Below are positions 25,759 to 33,827 of a stretch of 64,000 bases of DNA, piece after piece. The notes beneath the pieces are model-generated. The model was not told the DNA's origin. It made no database searches and saw nothing but the letters and a program-made list of their open reading frames with translations. The stretch is taken from assembly GCA_965242485.1 (NCBI GenBank), contig CBDESM010000003.1:2549402-2613401 (forward strand), given 5' to 3'. This DNA comes from CBDESM01 sp965242485. Lineage in GTDB: Bacteria > Chloroflexota > Dehalococcoidia > Bin125. Numbering within the stretch: the first letter of the stretch is position 1; each line of letters starts with the position of its first letter. Made by a program: the position numbers and the translations under genes.

Positions 25759-27558
25759 CTAGAACTCGTCAGGGCCCGGCCAGAGGCGGATCGCAACTTT
25801 GCAGAGCCGTTTGGCTCGACGGTTGATCGCTCCCTCGTCCCACTCGCCTTTGACTCTAGCGGCCAGCTCTTGCGTGATGGGCGGCATGGTTGGTTTCTGA
25901 TAGACGCGACGCTTTACCGACCATGACCGATTCGAGGTCTCCGCCTGCTCACTGGCCGGCAGCAGCGTCAGATTGCCGATCGTATGAATGATCTCGTCGC
26001 GATCTTCTGCCATCGTTTCGATGGAGCGCCGTGCCCGCTGGGGTAAACGATACCCTCTGCTCGTTCGCCATTCTTTGGGCATCACATGTTCAATGGTATA
26101 GCGGGGCGGATTCGGATCGAGCGGATAACGAGCAGAGGCCATCTCGCGATTCATTTTTCCGAGCAAGAAAGTCAGCCGACGACGGACGCGGGGATATTGC
26201 TTGACATCGCGGAAGGCCCACTCCAAGGTGGGGTCATCGGGCCATTTGGTTCCGCCCGCGGTTTCTGCGCGCATCTGAGTAATCATTGCACTCACAACAT
26301 CGTCACCACTATCTCGCATTGCGCCGAGCAGTCGCAGCACGAGACTGTTGTAGTCATTGGTAGACATTGCGCAGAAGATGCGACGGACCAAGAAGCTCTC
26401 AATCGCTCGACAGCCGCGCACCAGATCCTCGCTACCAGTGGCACCTTGTCGCAAGGCCAATAGGACGGGTGTCCAGCTGCGCGAATCCAGTTGGCCCCAT
26501 ACCTTGATGGATTGTGCGAACTCGGTTTCAGCCGGTTCTTTGTTTTCCATGATCTCGTTGATCTCGCGATAAAGATTCGCAGTGACATGCAGATCGGCGG
26601 CGATTTCGGATATCGAGTGGCCCTGCTCAGCGTACCGCTGGAATTCCGGGAAGAGGCGGTCTCGCCTGATTTCACGGCAGGTTCGGAAGGTGAGCCAGTC
26701 GTGCAAAAAATCGTCTGGGCGGGACTCGCTGCGGTTGGCGGCTTCGCGCCACCAGTCTTCACCCAATGCTCGGAGATATTGATTGTATGTCTGCTCCGAA
26801 TCGTCGCCTGCAGCACGGAGGATATAGTTGCGAACGAGGTCAGTCGCGCTCAGCGGGGTGCCCCGCGCATTGAGCGTTTCGAAGACCATATGAGAGTCTT
26901 CCGATGCATCCAAGGTGACGGCCACGACTTTGAGTTGGCTCTTCAATGCGTGGACCAAGGCGCGCCCGCGGAGATCGAGCGCCTCGGGATCTGCCTCCAC
27001 CCACTGGCGGACACTGGCTTTGAAGTAGTCATGGGCGAGGACGATGGCGGAATCGCCGTACTCCGCGGTCGGGAGATCGTTGCGCATGGCATGGCGAAAA
27101 GCGGGACGATCGTGTTCGGACGGCCAGACTTTGAATTTTTGATCCAAATCTTGGCCAACCGCTTCATCCGGATTGAGAATCAGGGGACGCAGCTGCTCTG
27201 CGGCGATTTCATCCCGCAGCTTGAGGAACTCCTCTTGAGCAGCATCAAGCAGGAGTTGGAGCGTGAGGAGGCGCTGCTGGCCGTCAATGATCTGGAGCGC
27301 CGGGACTCCAGCGTCTTGAGAGGGCAGTGCTTGAAGCACGACGGCACCGAGGAAGTGCGGCCTGATGTCATCCGCGCCGACAATCTCCCGCTCGGCGTGC
27401 AGATCGAGGAACTGGTCGGCTAGGCGCTGGACATCGGCCCAGAGCAGATCAGCCCGGCCTTCGACTTCCCAGATGTATGGGCGTTGATAGATCGGGACCA
27501 CGTAGCGAATCGACTCGCTGAAGAGGTCATGCAATGTTCGGACTTGCGCTTGCATCAT
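25759..27558 (-). CDS. DUF262/DUF1524 GmrSD-type nuclease, second copy
   Basis: This 599-residue protein has the same architecture as the one at 10880-12688. DUF262 shows YQRPYIWE, IIDGQQRLLTLQLLLDA and MVFETLNARGTPLS. The DUF1524 nuclease domain shows YTIEHVMPKEW and IIHTIGNLTLLPAS, then NRSWSVKRRVYQ. The C-terminus (AIRLWPGPDEF) resembles the first copy (AIDIWPGPDRF). The two are clearly homologous but diverged, so they probably recognise different targets. The start is the ATG at 27558 (MMQAQV) or the next at 27555. A TACCCT -10 element lies 17 bases upstream. GC is lower than in flanking genes. Confidence 0.92.
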   Translation of the reverse strand: MMQAQVRTLHDLFSESIRYVVPIYQRPYIWEVEGRADLLWADVQRLADQFLDLHAEREIVGADDIRPHFLGAVVLQALPSQDAGVPALQIIDGQQRLLTLQLLLDAAQEEFLKLRDEIAAEQLRPLILNPDEAVGQDLDQKFKVWPSEHDRPAFRHAMRNDLPTAEYGDSAIVLAHDYFKASVRQWVEADPEALDLRGRALVHALKSQLKVVAVTLDASEDSHMVFETLNARGTPLSATDLVRNYILRAAGDDSEQTYNQYLRALGEDWWREAANRSESRPDDFLHDWLTFRTCREIRRDRLFPEFQRYAEQGHSISEIAADLHVTANLYREINEIMENKEPAETEFAQSIKVWGQLDSRSWTPVLLALRQGATGSEDLVRGCRAIESFLVRRIFCAMSTNDYNSLVLRLLGAMRDSGDDVVSAMITQMRAETAGGTKWPDDPTLEWAFRDVKQYPRVRRRLTFLLGKMNREMASARYPLDPNPPRYTIEHVMPKEWRTSRGYRLPQRARRSIETMAEDRDEIIHTIGNLTLLPASEQAETSNRSWSVKRRVYQKPTMPPITQELAARVKGEWDEGAINRRAKRLCKVAIRLWPGPDEF

Positions 27559-27574
27559 CAGCGGCCCCTGAGAG

Positions 27575-27580
27575 AGGGTA
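27575..27580 (-). promoter_or_regulatory. -10 element TACCCT for the second DUF262 gene
   Basis: The minus strand reads TTACCCTCTC, 16 bases before the ATG at 27558. It matches the CTACCCTCTC at 6144-6149. Confidence 0.45.
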
Positions 27581-27622
27581 ATGGCGACGACCAGCAGAGG
27601 CAAGGAGACCGGATTGGAAGGC

Positions 27623-28261
27623 TCAGGGGCGGGGCGCAGTGATGAGATCGAGGAAGCGGGCTCGCGGCAGTTTGATTGCTCCTAGGGAGGTTAGGTGGGG
27701 GGTGGGGAGTTGGCAGTCGATCAGGGTGTATGTTTCGGGGGCGATTCTGTTGGTTAGGTATGATAGGGCGGCTTTGCCGGCGTCGGTGGTTTTGGTGAAC
27801 ATTGATTCGGCGCTGAAGTAGTTGTTGATGGCGATGCCGTAGAGGCCGCCGGCCAGGGTGTTGGATTGCCATGCTTCAATGGAGTGGGCATAGCCCAGCT
27901 GGTGGAGCTGGATGTAGGCGCGCTGCATATTGGGGGTGATCCAGGTTCCGGCGGAGCCCGGTCGGGGGGCGGCGCAGGCTTCTATGACTTGTTTGAATGC
28001 TTTGTCGATGGTGAATTGGAATTCGCCGCGGCGTAGGCGGCGGGCGAGGCGGCGCGAGACGTGCATCCGGCCGGGCAGCAGCACGGCGCGGGGGTCGGGG
28101 CTCCACCAGAGGACGGGGGCGGCATCGTCGTCGTACCAGGGGAAGATGCCTTGCGAGTAGGCGTCCAGGAGCAGTTCGGGGGTCAGGCGGCCGCCGACGG
28201 CGAGCGGGGCGTCGGCCGGCGCATGACGGGGGTCGGGGAAGGCGTTGCGGGGGCGCGGCAT
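27623..28261 (-). CDS. aat: Leucyl/phenylalanyl-tRNA--protein transferase
   Basis: Aat transfers Leu or Phe from tRNA to N-terminal Arg or Lys of proteins, marking them for ClpS/ClpAP. The 212-residue product has YSQGIFPWYDDD, WWSPDPRAVL, TWITPNMQRAYIQLH, GLYGIA, ESMFT and HLTSLGAI, all family signatures. The length is normal. It starts 13 bases after the acyltransferase stop. The 3' end is G-rich on the plus strand, hence C-rich in the message (about 28 C to 9 G at 27661-27720). Confidence 0.94.
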   Translation of the reverse strand: MPRPRNAFPDPRHAPADAPLAVGGRLTPELLLDAYSQGIFPWYDDDAAPVLWWSPDPRAVLLPGRMHVSRRLARRLRRGEFQFTIDKAFKQVIEACAAPRPGSAGTWITPNMQRAYIQLHQLGYAHSIEAWQSNTLAGGLYGIAINNYFSAESMFTKTTDAGKAALSYLTNRIAPETYTLIDCQLPTPHLTSLGAIKLPRARFLDLITAPRP

Positions 28262-28274
28262 GATCGGGCCGCAA

Positions 28275-29198
28275 TCAAGCGACGCTGCGGTTGCGGCGGG
28301 GCGCCGTCGGGGGCGCGTCGCGGCAGGGGGCCCAAGGGGAGTCGGGCATGCGCCATTGCTCGCAGCGTCGGGCCAGGATCGGCTCATGGCGGCGGGCGAT
28401 GTCGGCGACGCCGGTGCGGATGTCGAGCGCGCGGTTTTCGGTGCGCAGCAGTGCGAGCGGCTCGCCGATCTCGACGTCGAAGCTGAAATCGCGGCGGCGG
28501 GCGACGGTGACGGGCAGGAGCGGGGCTTCGGCGCGGAGCGCGATGTCGACCGCGCCGACGGGGAAGTGGGCCTGGCGTCCGAAGAAGGGGACGCAGACGC
28601 CGCCGATACGGGCGGCAGGGTTGCGGTGGGCCGCCCGCGCGCTGCCGAGCGGGCGGGCGACATCGCGGTCCCAGAGGATGCAGGCGACCGCGCCGTCCTT
28701 GAGGCCGCGCAGGAGCCGGGCCGTGCCGGCGGCGTCGGCGAACGCGAAATCGGCGGGCGAGCGCTCGCGCAGGGCTTGGATCGCGCGGAGCTGGCGCGAT
28801 CTGCGCGGGGGCTCGATCAGCGCGGTTGCGCGGATGCCGAGCGCGGAGAGGCCGACGAGCGCGGCTTCCGGGGTCGACAAGTGCGGCGCGGCGAGCACGG
28901 CTCCGCGTCCCTCGGCGAGGGCGCGTTCGAGGCGGGGGAGCCCGGAAACGCGGAGGCGGTCCTGGAGCACTTCGCCGGCGTCGAGGCGGGCGAGCAGGGC
29001 GAGGTCGGCGTAGTAGCGGGCGGTTTCCTCGAAGACGCGGCGGACGGCGCGGCGGATGCGGGGGGCGGTCCAATCGGGGCGGAGGCGGAGCAGGTTGTTG
29101 CGGATGCGGAGGCGGCGGCGCTCGGCGAAGGGGATGGCGGCGGCGGCGGCGGCTTCCGCGGCGCGGTAGGCGGCTGCTTCGGCGTGACGCGGCGGCAT
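28275..29198 (-). CDS. LpxL/HtrB-family lysophospholipid acyltransferase
   Basis: This 307-residue protein matches the lipid A/PIM acyltransferase family. The HxxxxE-type active-site motif appears as APHLSTPEAALVG. LIEPPRRSRQLRAIQ and ACILWDRDV follow, then VPFFGRQAHFPVGAVDIA and APLLPVTVARR. No N-terminal membrane helix is obvious in the first 30 residues, where such enzymes often have one. The substrate may be a phospholipid or glycolipid. It is co-directional with aat. The ATG at 29198 (MPPRHAEAA) is the first plausible start after the tRNA-Arg gene. Confidence 0.88.
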   Translation of the reverse strand: MPPRHAEAAAYRAAEAAAAAAIPFAERRRLRIRNNLLRLRPDWTAPRIRRAVRRVFEETARYYADLALLARLDAGEVLQDRLRVSGLPRLERALAEGRGAVLAAPHLSTPEAALVGLSALGIRATALIEPPRRSRQLRAIQALRERSPADFAFADAAGTARLLRGLKDGAVACILWDRDVARPLGSARAAHRNPAARIGGVCVPFFGRQAHFPVGAVDIALRAEAPLLPVTVARRRDFSFDVEIGEPLALLRTENRALDIRTGVADIARRHEPILARRCEQWRMPDSPWAPCRDAPPTAPRRNRSVA

Positions 29199-29299
29199 GG
29201 GCGGGAACCGTTCGCGGGGCCGCCGCGCGCGCGACGGCGAGCGGCCGGGACGCGCCTGATTCGACCGCGCAGCGGGGCTGTGGTCAAATGGCGGGGAGT

Positions 29300-29375
29300 T
29301 GGCGCGCCCGGAGGGACTCGAACCCCCGGCCCCCAGGTCCGAAGCCTGGTGCTCTATCCACTGAGCTACGGGCGC
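29300..29375 (-). tRNA. tRNA-Arg (anticodon UCG)
   Basis: The 76-base cloverleaf has acceptor stem GCGCCCG paired with CGGGCGC and an encoded CCA. The anticodon arm CCAGG-CTTCGGA-CCTGG gives UCG, reading CGA arginine codons. The T arm contains GGTTCGAGTCC. A TACTCT -10 element ends eight bases before the 5' end. Confidence 0.95.
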
Positions 29376-29383
29376 GTACCGCG

Positions 29384-29389
29384 AGAGTA
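29384..29389 (-). promoter_or_regulatory. -10 element TACTCT for tRNA-Arg
   Basis: TACTCT on the minus strand lies eight bases from the mature tRNA 5' end, as expected for a tRNA promoter. It fits the TA-N-N-C-T pattern seen elsewhere in the window. Confidence 0.45.
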
Positions 29390-29426
29390 CACAGCGCGGC
29401 TCCGGGCGGAAGGGAGTCGGCGGGCG

Positions 29427-30854
29427 ATGAGCAGCCAACCGGCGCCGGACGCGCCCGGAACCGAACCCGAGGTCGGGCGCGATGCCGCGCCGATGCCGGA
29501 GGCCGAGGCTTCGGCGCTGATCTGGGACGCGGTCGCGCGGGTCGACAACGGCGATCACCGCGGCGCGGCGCTGCTGATGCGGATGCTGCATCCGGCCGAT
29601 CAGGCCGACGTGTTCGCGGCGCTCGACCACGCCGAGCGCCGGCGGCTGCTGGAGCACGTGGACGCGGAGACGCTGCGCGGGGTCTTGCAGTTCTTCACGC
29701 CGGAGGAGCTGGACGCGATCGCGCCGGAAGTGCCGCCGACGCGGCTGGCGGAGGCGCTGGGGGAGACGGGGGCGAGCCGCGCGGCGGACGTGCTGCACGC
29801 GATTCCGGAGCCGGCGCAGGAGTCGGTGCTGGGCCAGCTGCAGCACGCCGAGCTGGTCGCGCCGCTGCTGGAGCTGGAAAACGACACGGCCGGCGGGATC
29901 ATGTCGCCGGAGATCATCACGTTGCGGCCGCAGACGCGCTGCGGGGAGGCGATCGAGCGGATCCGCGAGTACCGCCGCGAGCCGGGGCCGCCGCCGGCCG
30001 TGCGCCAGCAGGTCTACGTGGTCGACGCCGACGAGCGGCTGCTGGGGACGGTGCAGCTCTACGAGCTGATCGCTGCGCCGACCGATACGCCGCTGCGCGA
30101 GCTGATGGTGGACCCGGGCCCGGTGATCGAGATCGGCGCGGACCAGGAAGAGGCCTTGCAGGTGCTGCTGCGCTACGGGCTGCACACGCTGCCGGTGGTG
30201 GACGAGCAGGGTCGCGTGGCCGGGGTGATGACGTCGGACGATCTGCTGCCGATCGCGCAGCAGGAGGCGACGGAGGACATGTACCGGCTGGTCGGGCTGA
30301 CGGATTCGGGTTCGCTGACGGCGTCGGTGCGCGGGGCGGTGCGGCGGCGGCTGCCCTGGCTGCTGGTCAATTTGGCGACGGCGTTCGCGGCGGCGGGCGT
30401 GGTGGCGGCGTTCGACGGGACGCTGGAGCGGGTGGTGGCGCTGGCGATCTTCCTGCCGATCATCGCGGGGCAGGGCGGGAATGCGGGGGTGCAGGTGACA
30501 ACGCTGGCGGTGCGGGCGATGGCGCTGGGGGAGTTCGACCGGCACCTGCGACGGACGGTGCTGCCGCGCGAGGCGGCGATCGGCGTGATCACCGGGCTGG
30601 TGCTGGGCCTGGTGGTCGGCGTGATCGCGGGGCTGTGGCAGGGCAACTGGTGGTTCGGGCTGGTCGTCGGCCTGGCGATGCTGGGGGCGATGATCGCGGC
30701 CGGGCTGTTCGGGCTGATGATTCCCTACGCGCTGCGCAGGGCGGGTGCGGATCCGGCGCTGGCCGCCGCGATCATCGTGACCACGTTCACGGACGTGCTC
30801 GGCTTCCTGATCTTCCTCGGCATCGCGGCGCTGCTGATCGATCGGCTCGGCTGA
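29427..30854 (+). CDS. mgtE: Magnesium transporter MgtE
   Basis: MgtE is a homodimeric Mg2+ channel gated by cytoplasmic Mg2+. The 475-residue product has the usual order: an N domain (ALLMRMLHPADQADVFAAL), two CBS motifs (ENDTAGGIMSPEIITL and LHTLPVVDEQGRVAGVM), a plug helix, then five membrane helices. The pore signature reads FLPIIAGQGGNAGVQ. The start at 29427 has GGAAGGGAG 12-20 bases upstream. It is divergent from tRNA-Arg. Confidence 0.95.
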   Translation: MSSQPAPDAPGTEPEVGRDAAPMPEAEASALIWDAVARVDNGDHRGAALLMRMLHPADQADVFAALDHAERRRLLEHVDAETLRGVLQFFTPEELDAIAPEVPPTRLAEALGETGASRAADVLHAIPEPAQESVLGQLQHAELVAPLLELENDTAGGIMSPEIITLRPQTRCGEAIERIREYRREPGPPPAVRQQVYVVDADERLLGTVQLYELIAAPTDTPLRELMVDPGPVIEIGADQEEALQVLLRYGLHTLPVVDEQGRVAGVMTSDDLLPIAQQEATEDMYRLVGLTDSGSLTASVRGAVRRRLPWLLVNLATAFAAAGVVAAFDGTLERVVALAIFLPIIAGQGGNAGVQVTTLAVRAMALGEFDRHLRRTVLPREAAIGVITGLVLGLVVGVIAGLWQGNWWFGLVVGLAMLGAMIAAGLFGLMIPYALRRAGADPALAAAIIVTTFTDVLGFLIFLGIAALLIDRLG

Positions 30855-30939
30855 GCGGCGCGGCGGGACAACGAGGCGACAAAGCGGCAGGGTGGCAAAG
30901 CGGAGAGGCGGCGGGTCGGTGATACGATTGGCAGACCTC

Positions 30940-31017
30940 GGTGGGCGTCGCCTAGAGGCCTAAGGCGCCAGGTTGTGGCCCTGGTATTCGCGGGTTCGAA
31001 TCCCGCCGTCCACCCCA
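30940..31017 (+). tRNA. tRNA-His (anticodon GUG)
   Basis: The acceptor stem GTGGGCG pairs with CGTCCAC with one G-U pair. An extra 5' G at 30940 faces C73, the histidine identity element, and CCA is encoded. The anticodon arm CCAGG-TTGTGGC-CCTGG gives GUG. TACGAT at 30923-30928 is a plausible -10, with the gene starting 12 bases later. Confidence 0.95.
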
Positions 31018-31030
31018 TTCCGGAGCATTG

Positions 31031-31546
31031 ATGGGCCTGCGCAAAGCCTCCCTCGCCGCCGCTGCCGCCGTCCTGATCGGCCTGTCGGCGGCCGCCTGCG
31101 ACCGTTCGGACGACGAAGAGCGGCTGGCGGCGCAGCGCCTGTTCCGCAACTACCTGATCCAGGACCAGTCGACCGCGGCCGCGGACGTGCGGGTGCAGGG
31201 AATGGTCGACGAGCTGCCGCTCGATTTCCCGTCGCGCGATTCGCTGGAGCTGCTGGGCAGCGCGTTCACCGACACGGACGACCGCCGCGAGCTGATCGTG
31301 GGCTGGCAGACCGAGCTGGAGCACGCCGACGACATCTACGCCTTCTACCGCACGGCGCTGAACTTGGCCCCGTGGAGCGTGACCGACGACCCGCGCGTGC
31401 GGGGGATCGACTTCATCCGCTTCGAGGATGCGGACAACCCGGGCTTCAGCGGCGAGCTGCGGATCGCGCAAGAGGGCGTCCGCGCCATCGTGGTGCTGAT
31501 CGCGACCGAGCTCCTCGAACCGGCCGCGCCGTCGCCGGGCGCCTGA
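31031..31546 (+). CDS. Putative lipoprotein
   Basis: This 171-residue protein has a lipoprotein signal (SLAAAAAVLIGLSAAAC, with Cys near residue 23). The mature part has DDIYAFYRTALNLAPWSVTD and FSGELRIAQEGVRAIVVLIA, suggesting a small alpha/beta domain. I do not recognise the family. It begins 13 bases after the tRNA-His CCA and may be read from the tRNA promoter. A strong hairpin follows. Confidence 0.75.
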   Translation: MGLRKASLAAAAAVLIGLSAAACDRSDDEERLAAQRLFRNYLIQDQSTAAADVRVQGMVDELPLDFPSRDSLELLGSAFTDTDDRRELIVGWQTELEHADDIYAFYRTALNLAPWSVTDDPRVRGIDFIRFEDADNPGFSGELRIAQEGVRAIVVLIATELLEPAAPSPGA

Positions 31547-31590
31547 CTTCGCGCCCGACTCCTTTCCCCGCCCAGCTGCCGGAAACGCGA

Positions 31591-31626
31591 ACGGGGCCGC
31601 CCCCGGCTGCGCGGGAGCGGCCCCGT
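31591..31626. terminator. Bidirectional hairpin terminator
   Basis: ACGGGGCCGC (31591-31600) pairs perfectly with GCGGCCCCGT (31617-31626) around a 16-base loop that can itself pair CCC with GGG. It lies between the convergent lipoprotein and surface-protein genes. There is no long T run, so termination may be partly factor dependent. Confidence 0.7.
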
Positions 31627-31647
31627 GGTTCTCCGCGTCCGTTGCGG

Positions 31648-33684
31648 CTAGCGGCGGTTGACCAGCCAGATCGTGGCGTTGGGCGGGATCGCGAAGTCGA
31701 AGGAGCCGGGCAGGATCGCGCCGGCGGCCGAGCCGTAGCCGGTCCAGGTGCCGGTGGCGCTGCTGATCCAGAGCGCCTGGATGCTGCCGACGGCGGCGAG
31801 CACGTCGCTGGCGGTGCAGCCGGGGCCGCCGGTCCAGCTGGTGCGGCCGCCTTGCGAGCTGGCGATGTTCTCGTAGCCGCAGACCGGCGTCTGGACGGAC
31901 TGCGCGCCGGTGTCGATCGACGGGGTGCGCGAGATTCCGTCGGCGGCCGGCACCAGGACCGAGAGGATCTGGGTGCCGGTGTTGATCACGGTCATGACCT
32001 GCGAGGCGACGCCGCCCTCGGTGAGCGGGTCGGCGACGCCGCCCTTGAAGAGGAAGGATTCCCGCGGGATCGGGCGGAAGGTGACCATGGTGCCGTCGGC
32101 GACGGGCCGCCCGCCGCGGTCGACCACGGTGGCCGTGATCGTGATCCGGCTGCCGACCGGGGTGTCGAACTTGGGCGTCCAGTCGACCGTGAGGTCGGCC
32201 GCGTCGCCGGCGACCCGGAAGGTGCGGCGGACCTGGTTGGAGCCGGTGCCGACGATGACGGCGTAGTCGCCGAGCTCGATGCCGTCGGCGTCGTCGACGT
32301 CGATTTCGAGGGTGCACTCGGTGCGGGCGGAGTCGGCGCAGGTGATCCGGGTCTGCACGTCGGTGATCGGGACGCGGCTGCCGGCGGAGTTGACGACGTG
32401 GCTGGGCGGGTTGGCGGGGACGCGGGTGACGCCTTGGGCGTCGTCGAGCGCCTGCAGCTTCAGCCGCAGCTGGTCGCGCGCGTCGCCGCGGGTGTCGCCG
32501 ACATCGTCGCCGACGTCCTTGTAGTGGACGGGCGCGGCCGGCTCGGCGATGGAGTAGGAGCGGGCCGGGCCGGGCACGTGGATGTCGATCGGGCCGCCGG
32601 CATGGCGGTCGGAGGCGGAGAGCACGGTGGCGGAGAGCCTGCCCTCGCCGGGTTCGCGCGGGGCGGTCCAGCGGAGGCGGATGCGCCCGGGCAGTTCCGG
32701 GTCGCCGGCGGCGCTGACGGCGGCGACGAGCTGGGTGGAGGTGAAGTTGCAGACGCTGGCGCCGTCGCAGAGCGAAGTGCCGGGCGATTCGAGCATGCCC
32801 TTGGTGGCGACGAGGGTGACGCTGAGCACGGAGGCCGGGTCGGCGGCGCGGCCGTTCTCGTTGAGGATGGCGAGGTTGACGTCGATCTGCTCGCCGCGCT
32901 CGGCGGTGAAGAGGGCCAGGCTCGGCGCGCGGTCGAAGGAGAGGTCGACGGAGGCGACTTCGACGATCCGGCCGACGGAGAGGCGGGCGGAGTCGCTGTA
33001 GCGGTCGGCGCCGGGCACGATCTTCTTGGTGGCGTCGTCGGTGTAGCTGAGGTAGAAGGAGCCGCTGCCGGCGTTCTCGCCGTCGGCGGCCGAGGCGAGC
33101 TGGACGGTGACGGTGACTTCGTCGCGGCTGTAGTCGTCCGGCACGGTCAGCACGGGCAGGCTGCCGGCCGTGGTCCTGACCTGGCAGAAGACCTCGACCT
33201 CGCCGCCCGCGGCCACGGATTTCTTGTCGCAGTCGAGCTGCGCGTCGAAGCCGTCGATCCGCAGGCGGGTGTCGCCGTTGGACTTCCAGAACGTGCCGGC
33301 GGGGACGGTGATGTAGGTGCCGCGGTCGTTGGTCGAGGCGTTGCAGCCGTCCGCGTCGGACGCGGCCGTGGTGAGCGTGTCGATGGCCGTGTCGTCGATC
33401 GGGGTCTCCAGATCCCCGCTGTCGGCCGAGGCGATGCAAGCTTCGCTGAGCGCCGCGCCGCTCTCGGAATCGATCAGCGCGGTGAGGCGGATGTCGACGG
33501 GGACGTCGCGGCCGGGCGGGACCTGCGAGTCGACCTCGGTGGGGAAGGTGATGGTGATCCGCAGGGGATCGATGACGCGCGCGCCCGCGCCGCCGGAGAA
33601 GGCCGCGAAGGCGCCGATGATGACGGCGATGCCGGCTGCGGCGGCCAGCAGATGGACTGCCCGCGGCGGGATCAGGTTCCGCAT
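31648..33684 (-). CDS. Exported multi-domain Ig-like surface protein
   Basis: This 678-residue protein has an N-terminal membrane or signal helix (VHLLAAAAGIAVIIGAFAAF). The body is beta-rich, Thr/Val/Asp rich and Lys-poor, with repeated Ig-like strands such as VDIRLTALIDSESGAALS, SVTLVATKGML and TITATVVDRGGRPVADG; the last two are typical of invasin/big-domain folds. The C-terminal 55 residues contain SIQALWISSATGTWTGY and IPPNATIWLV, which resemble the N-terminal module of the zincin at 15502-16704. It is probably a cell-surface or adhesive protein. The ATG at 33684 has GGGAGGAG ten bases upstream. The 143-base gap to 33827 holds only its leader. Confidence 0.82.
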   Translation of the reverse strand: MRNLIPPRAVHLLAAAAGIAVIIGAFAAFSGGAGARVIDPLRITITFPTEVDSQVPPGRDVPVDIRLTALIDSESGAALSEACIASADSGDLETPIDDTAIDTLTTAASDADGCNASTNDRGTYITVPAGTFWKSNGDTRLRIDGFDAQLDCDKKSVAAGGEVEVFCQVRTTAGSLPVLTVPDDYSRDEVTVTVQLASAADGENAGSGSFYLSYTDDATKKIVPGADRYSDSARLSVGRIVEVASVDLSFDRAPSLALFTAERGEQIDVNLAILNENGRAADPASVLSVTLVATKGMLESPGTSLCDGASVCNFTSTQLVAAVSAAGDPELPGRIRLRWTAPREPGEGRLSATVLSASDRHAGGPIDIHVPGPARSYSIAEPAAPVHYKDVGDDVGDTRGDARDQLRLKLQALDDAQGVTRVPANPPSHVVNSAGSRVPITDVQTRITCADSARTECTLEIDVDDADGIELGDYAVIVGTGSNQVRRTFRVAGDAADLTVDWTPKFDTPVGSRITITATVVDRGGRPVADGTMVTFRPIPRESFLFKGGVADPLTEGGVASQVMTVINTGTQILSVLVPAADGISRTPSIDTGAQSVQTPVCGYENIASSQGGRTSWTGGPGCTASDVLAAVGSIQALWISSATGTWTGYGSAAGAILPGSFDFAIPPNATIWLVNRR

Positions 33685-33827
33685 GTGTCCCAGCTCCTCC
33701 CGAACGGATGCTCGCTCGGACGCATCGCGTCCGCTGCAACTATGCCAAGTTAACGCTATCGAATCCACAAATTTATGATCAGTTTTACGCGGCGCAGGAG
33801 GCGGCGCGCCAACGTACCGAGCCGCCT

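Noticed and set aside
28275..30545. A 756-codon minus-strand frame covering the acyltransferase, tRNA-Arg and mgtE region
   Set aside because: The real protein starts at 29198; the rest crosses a tRNA gene and is antisense to mgtE.
30725..33739. A 1004-codon minus-strand frame across the surface protein and tRNA-His
   Set aside because: Low-complexity Arg/His-rich shadow of the 678-residue protein in another frame.
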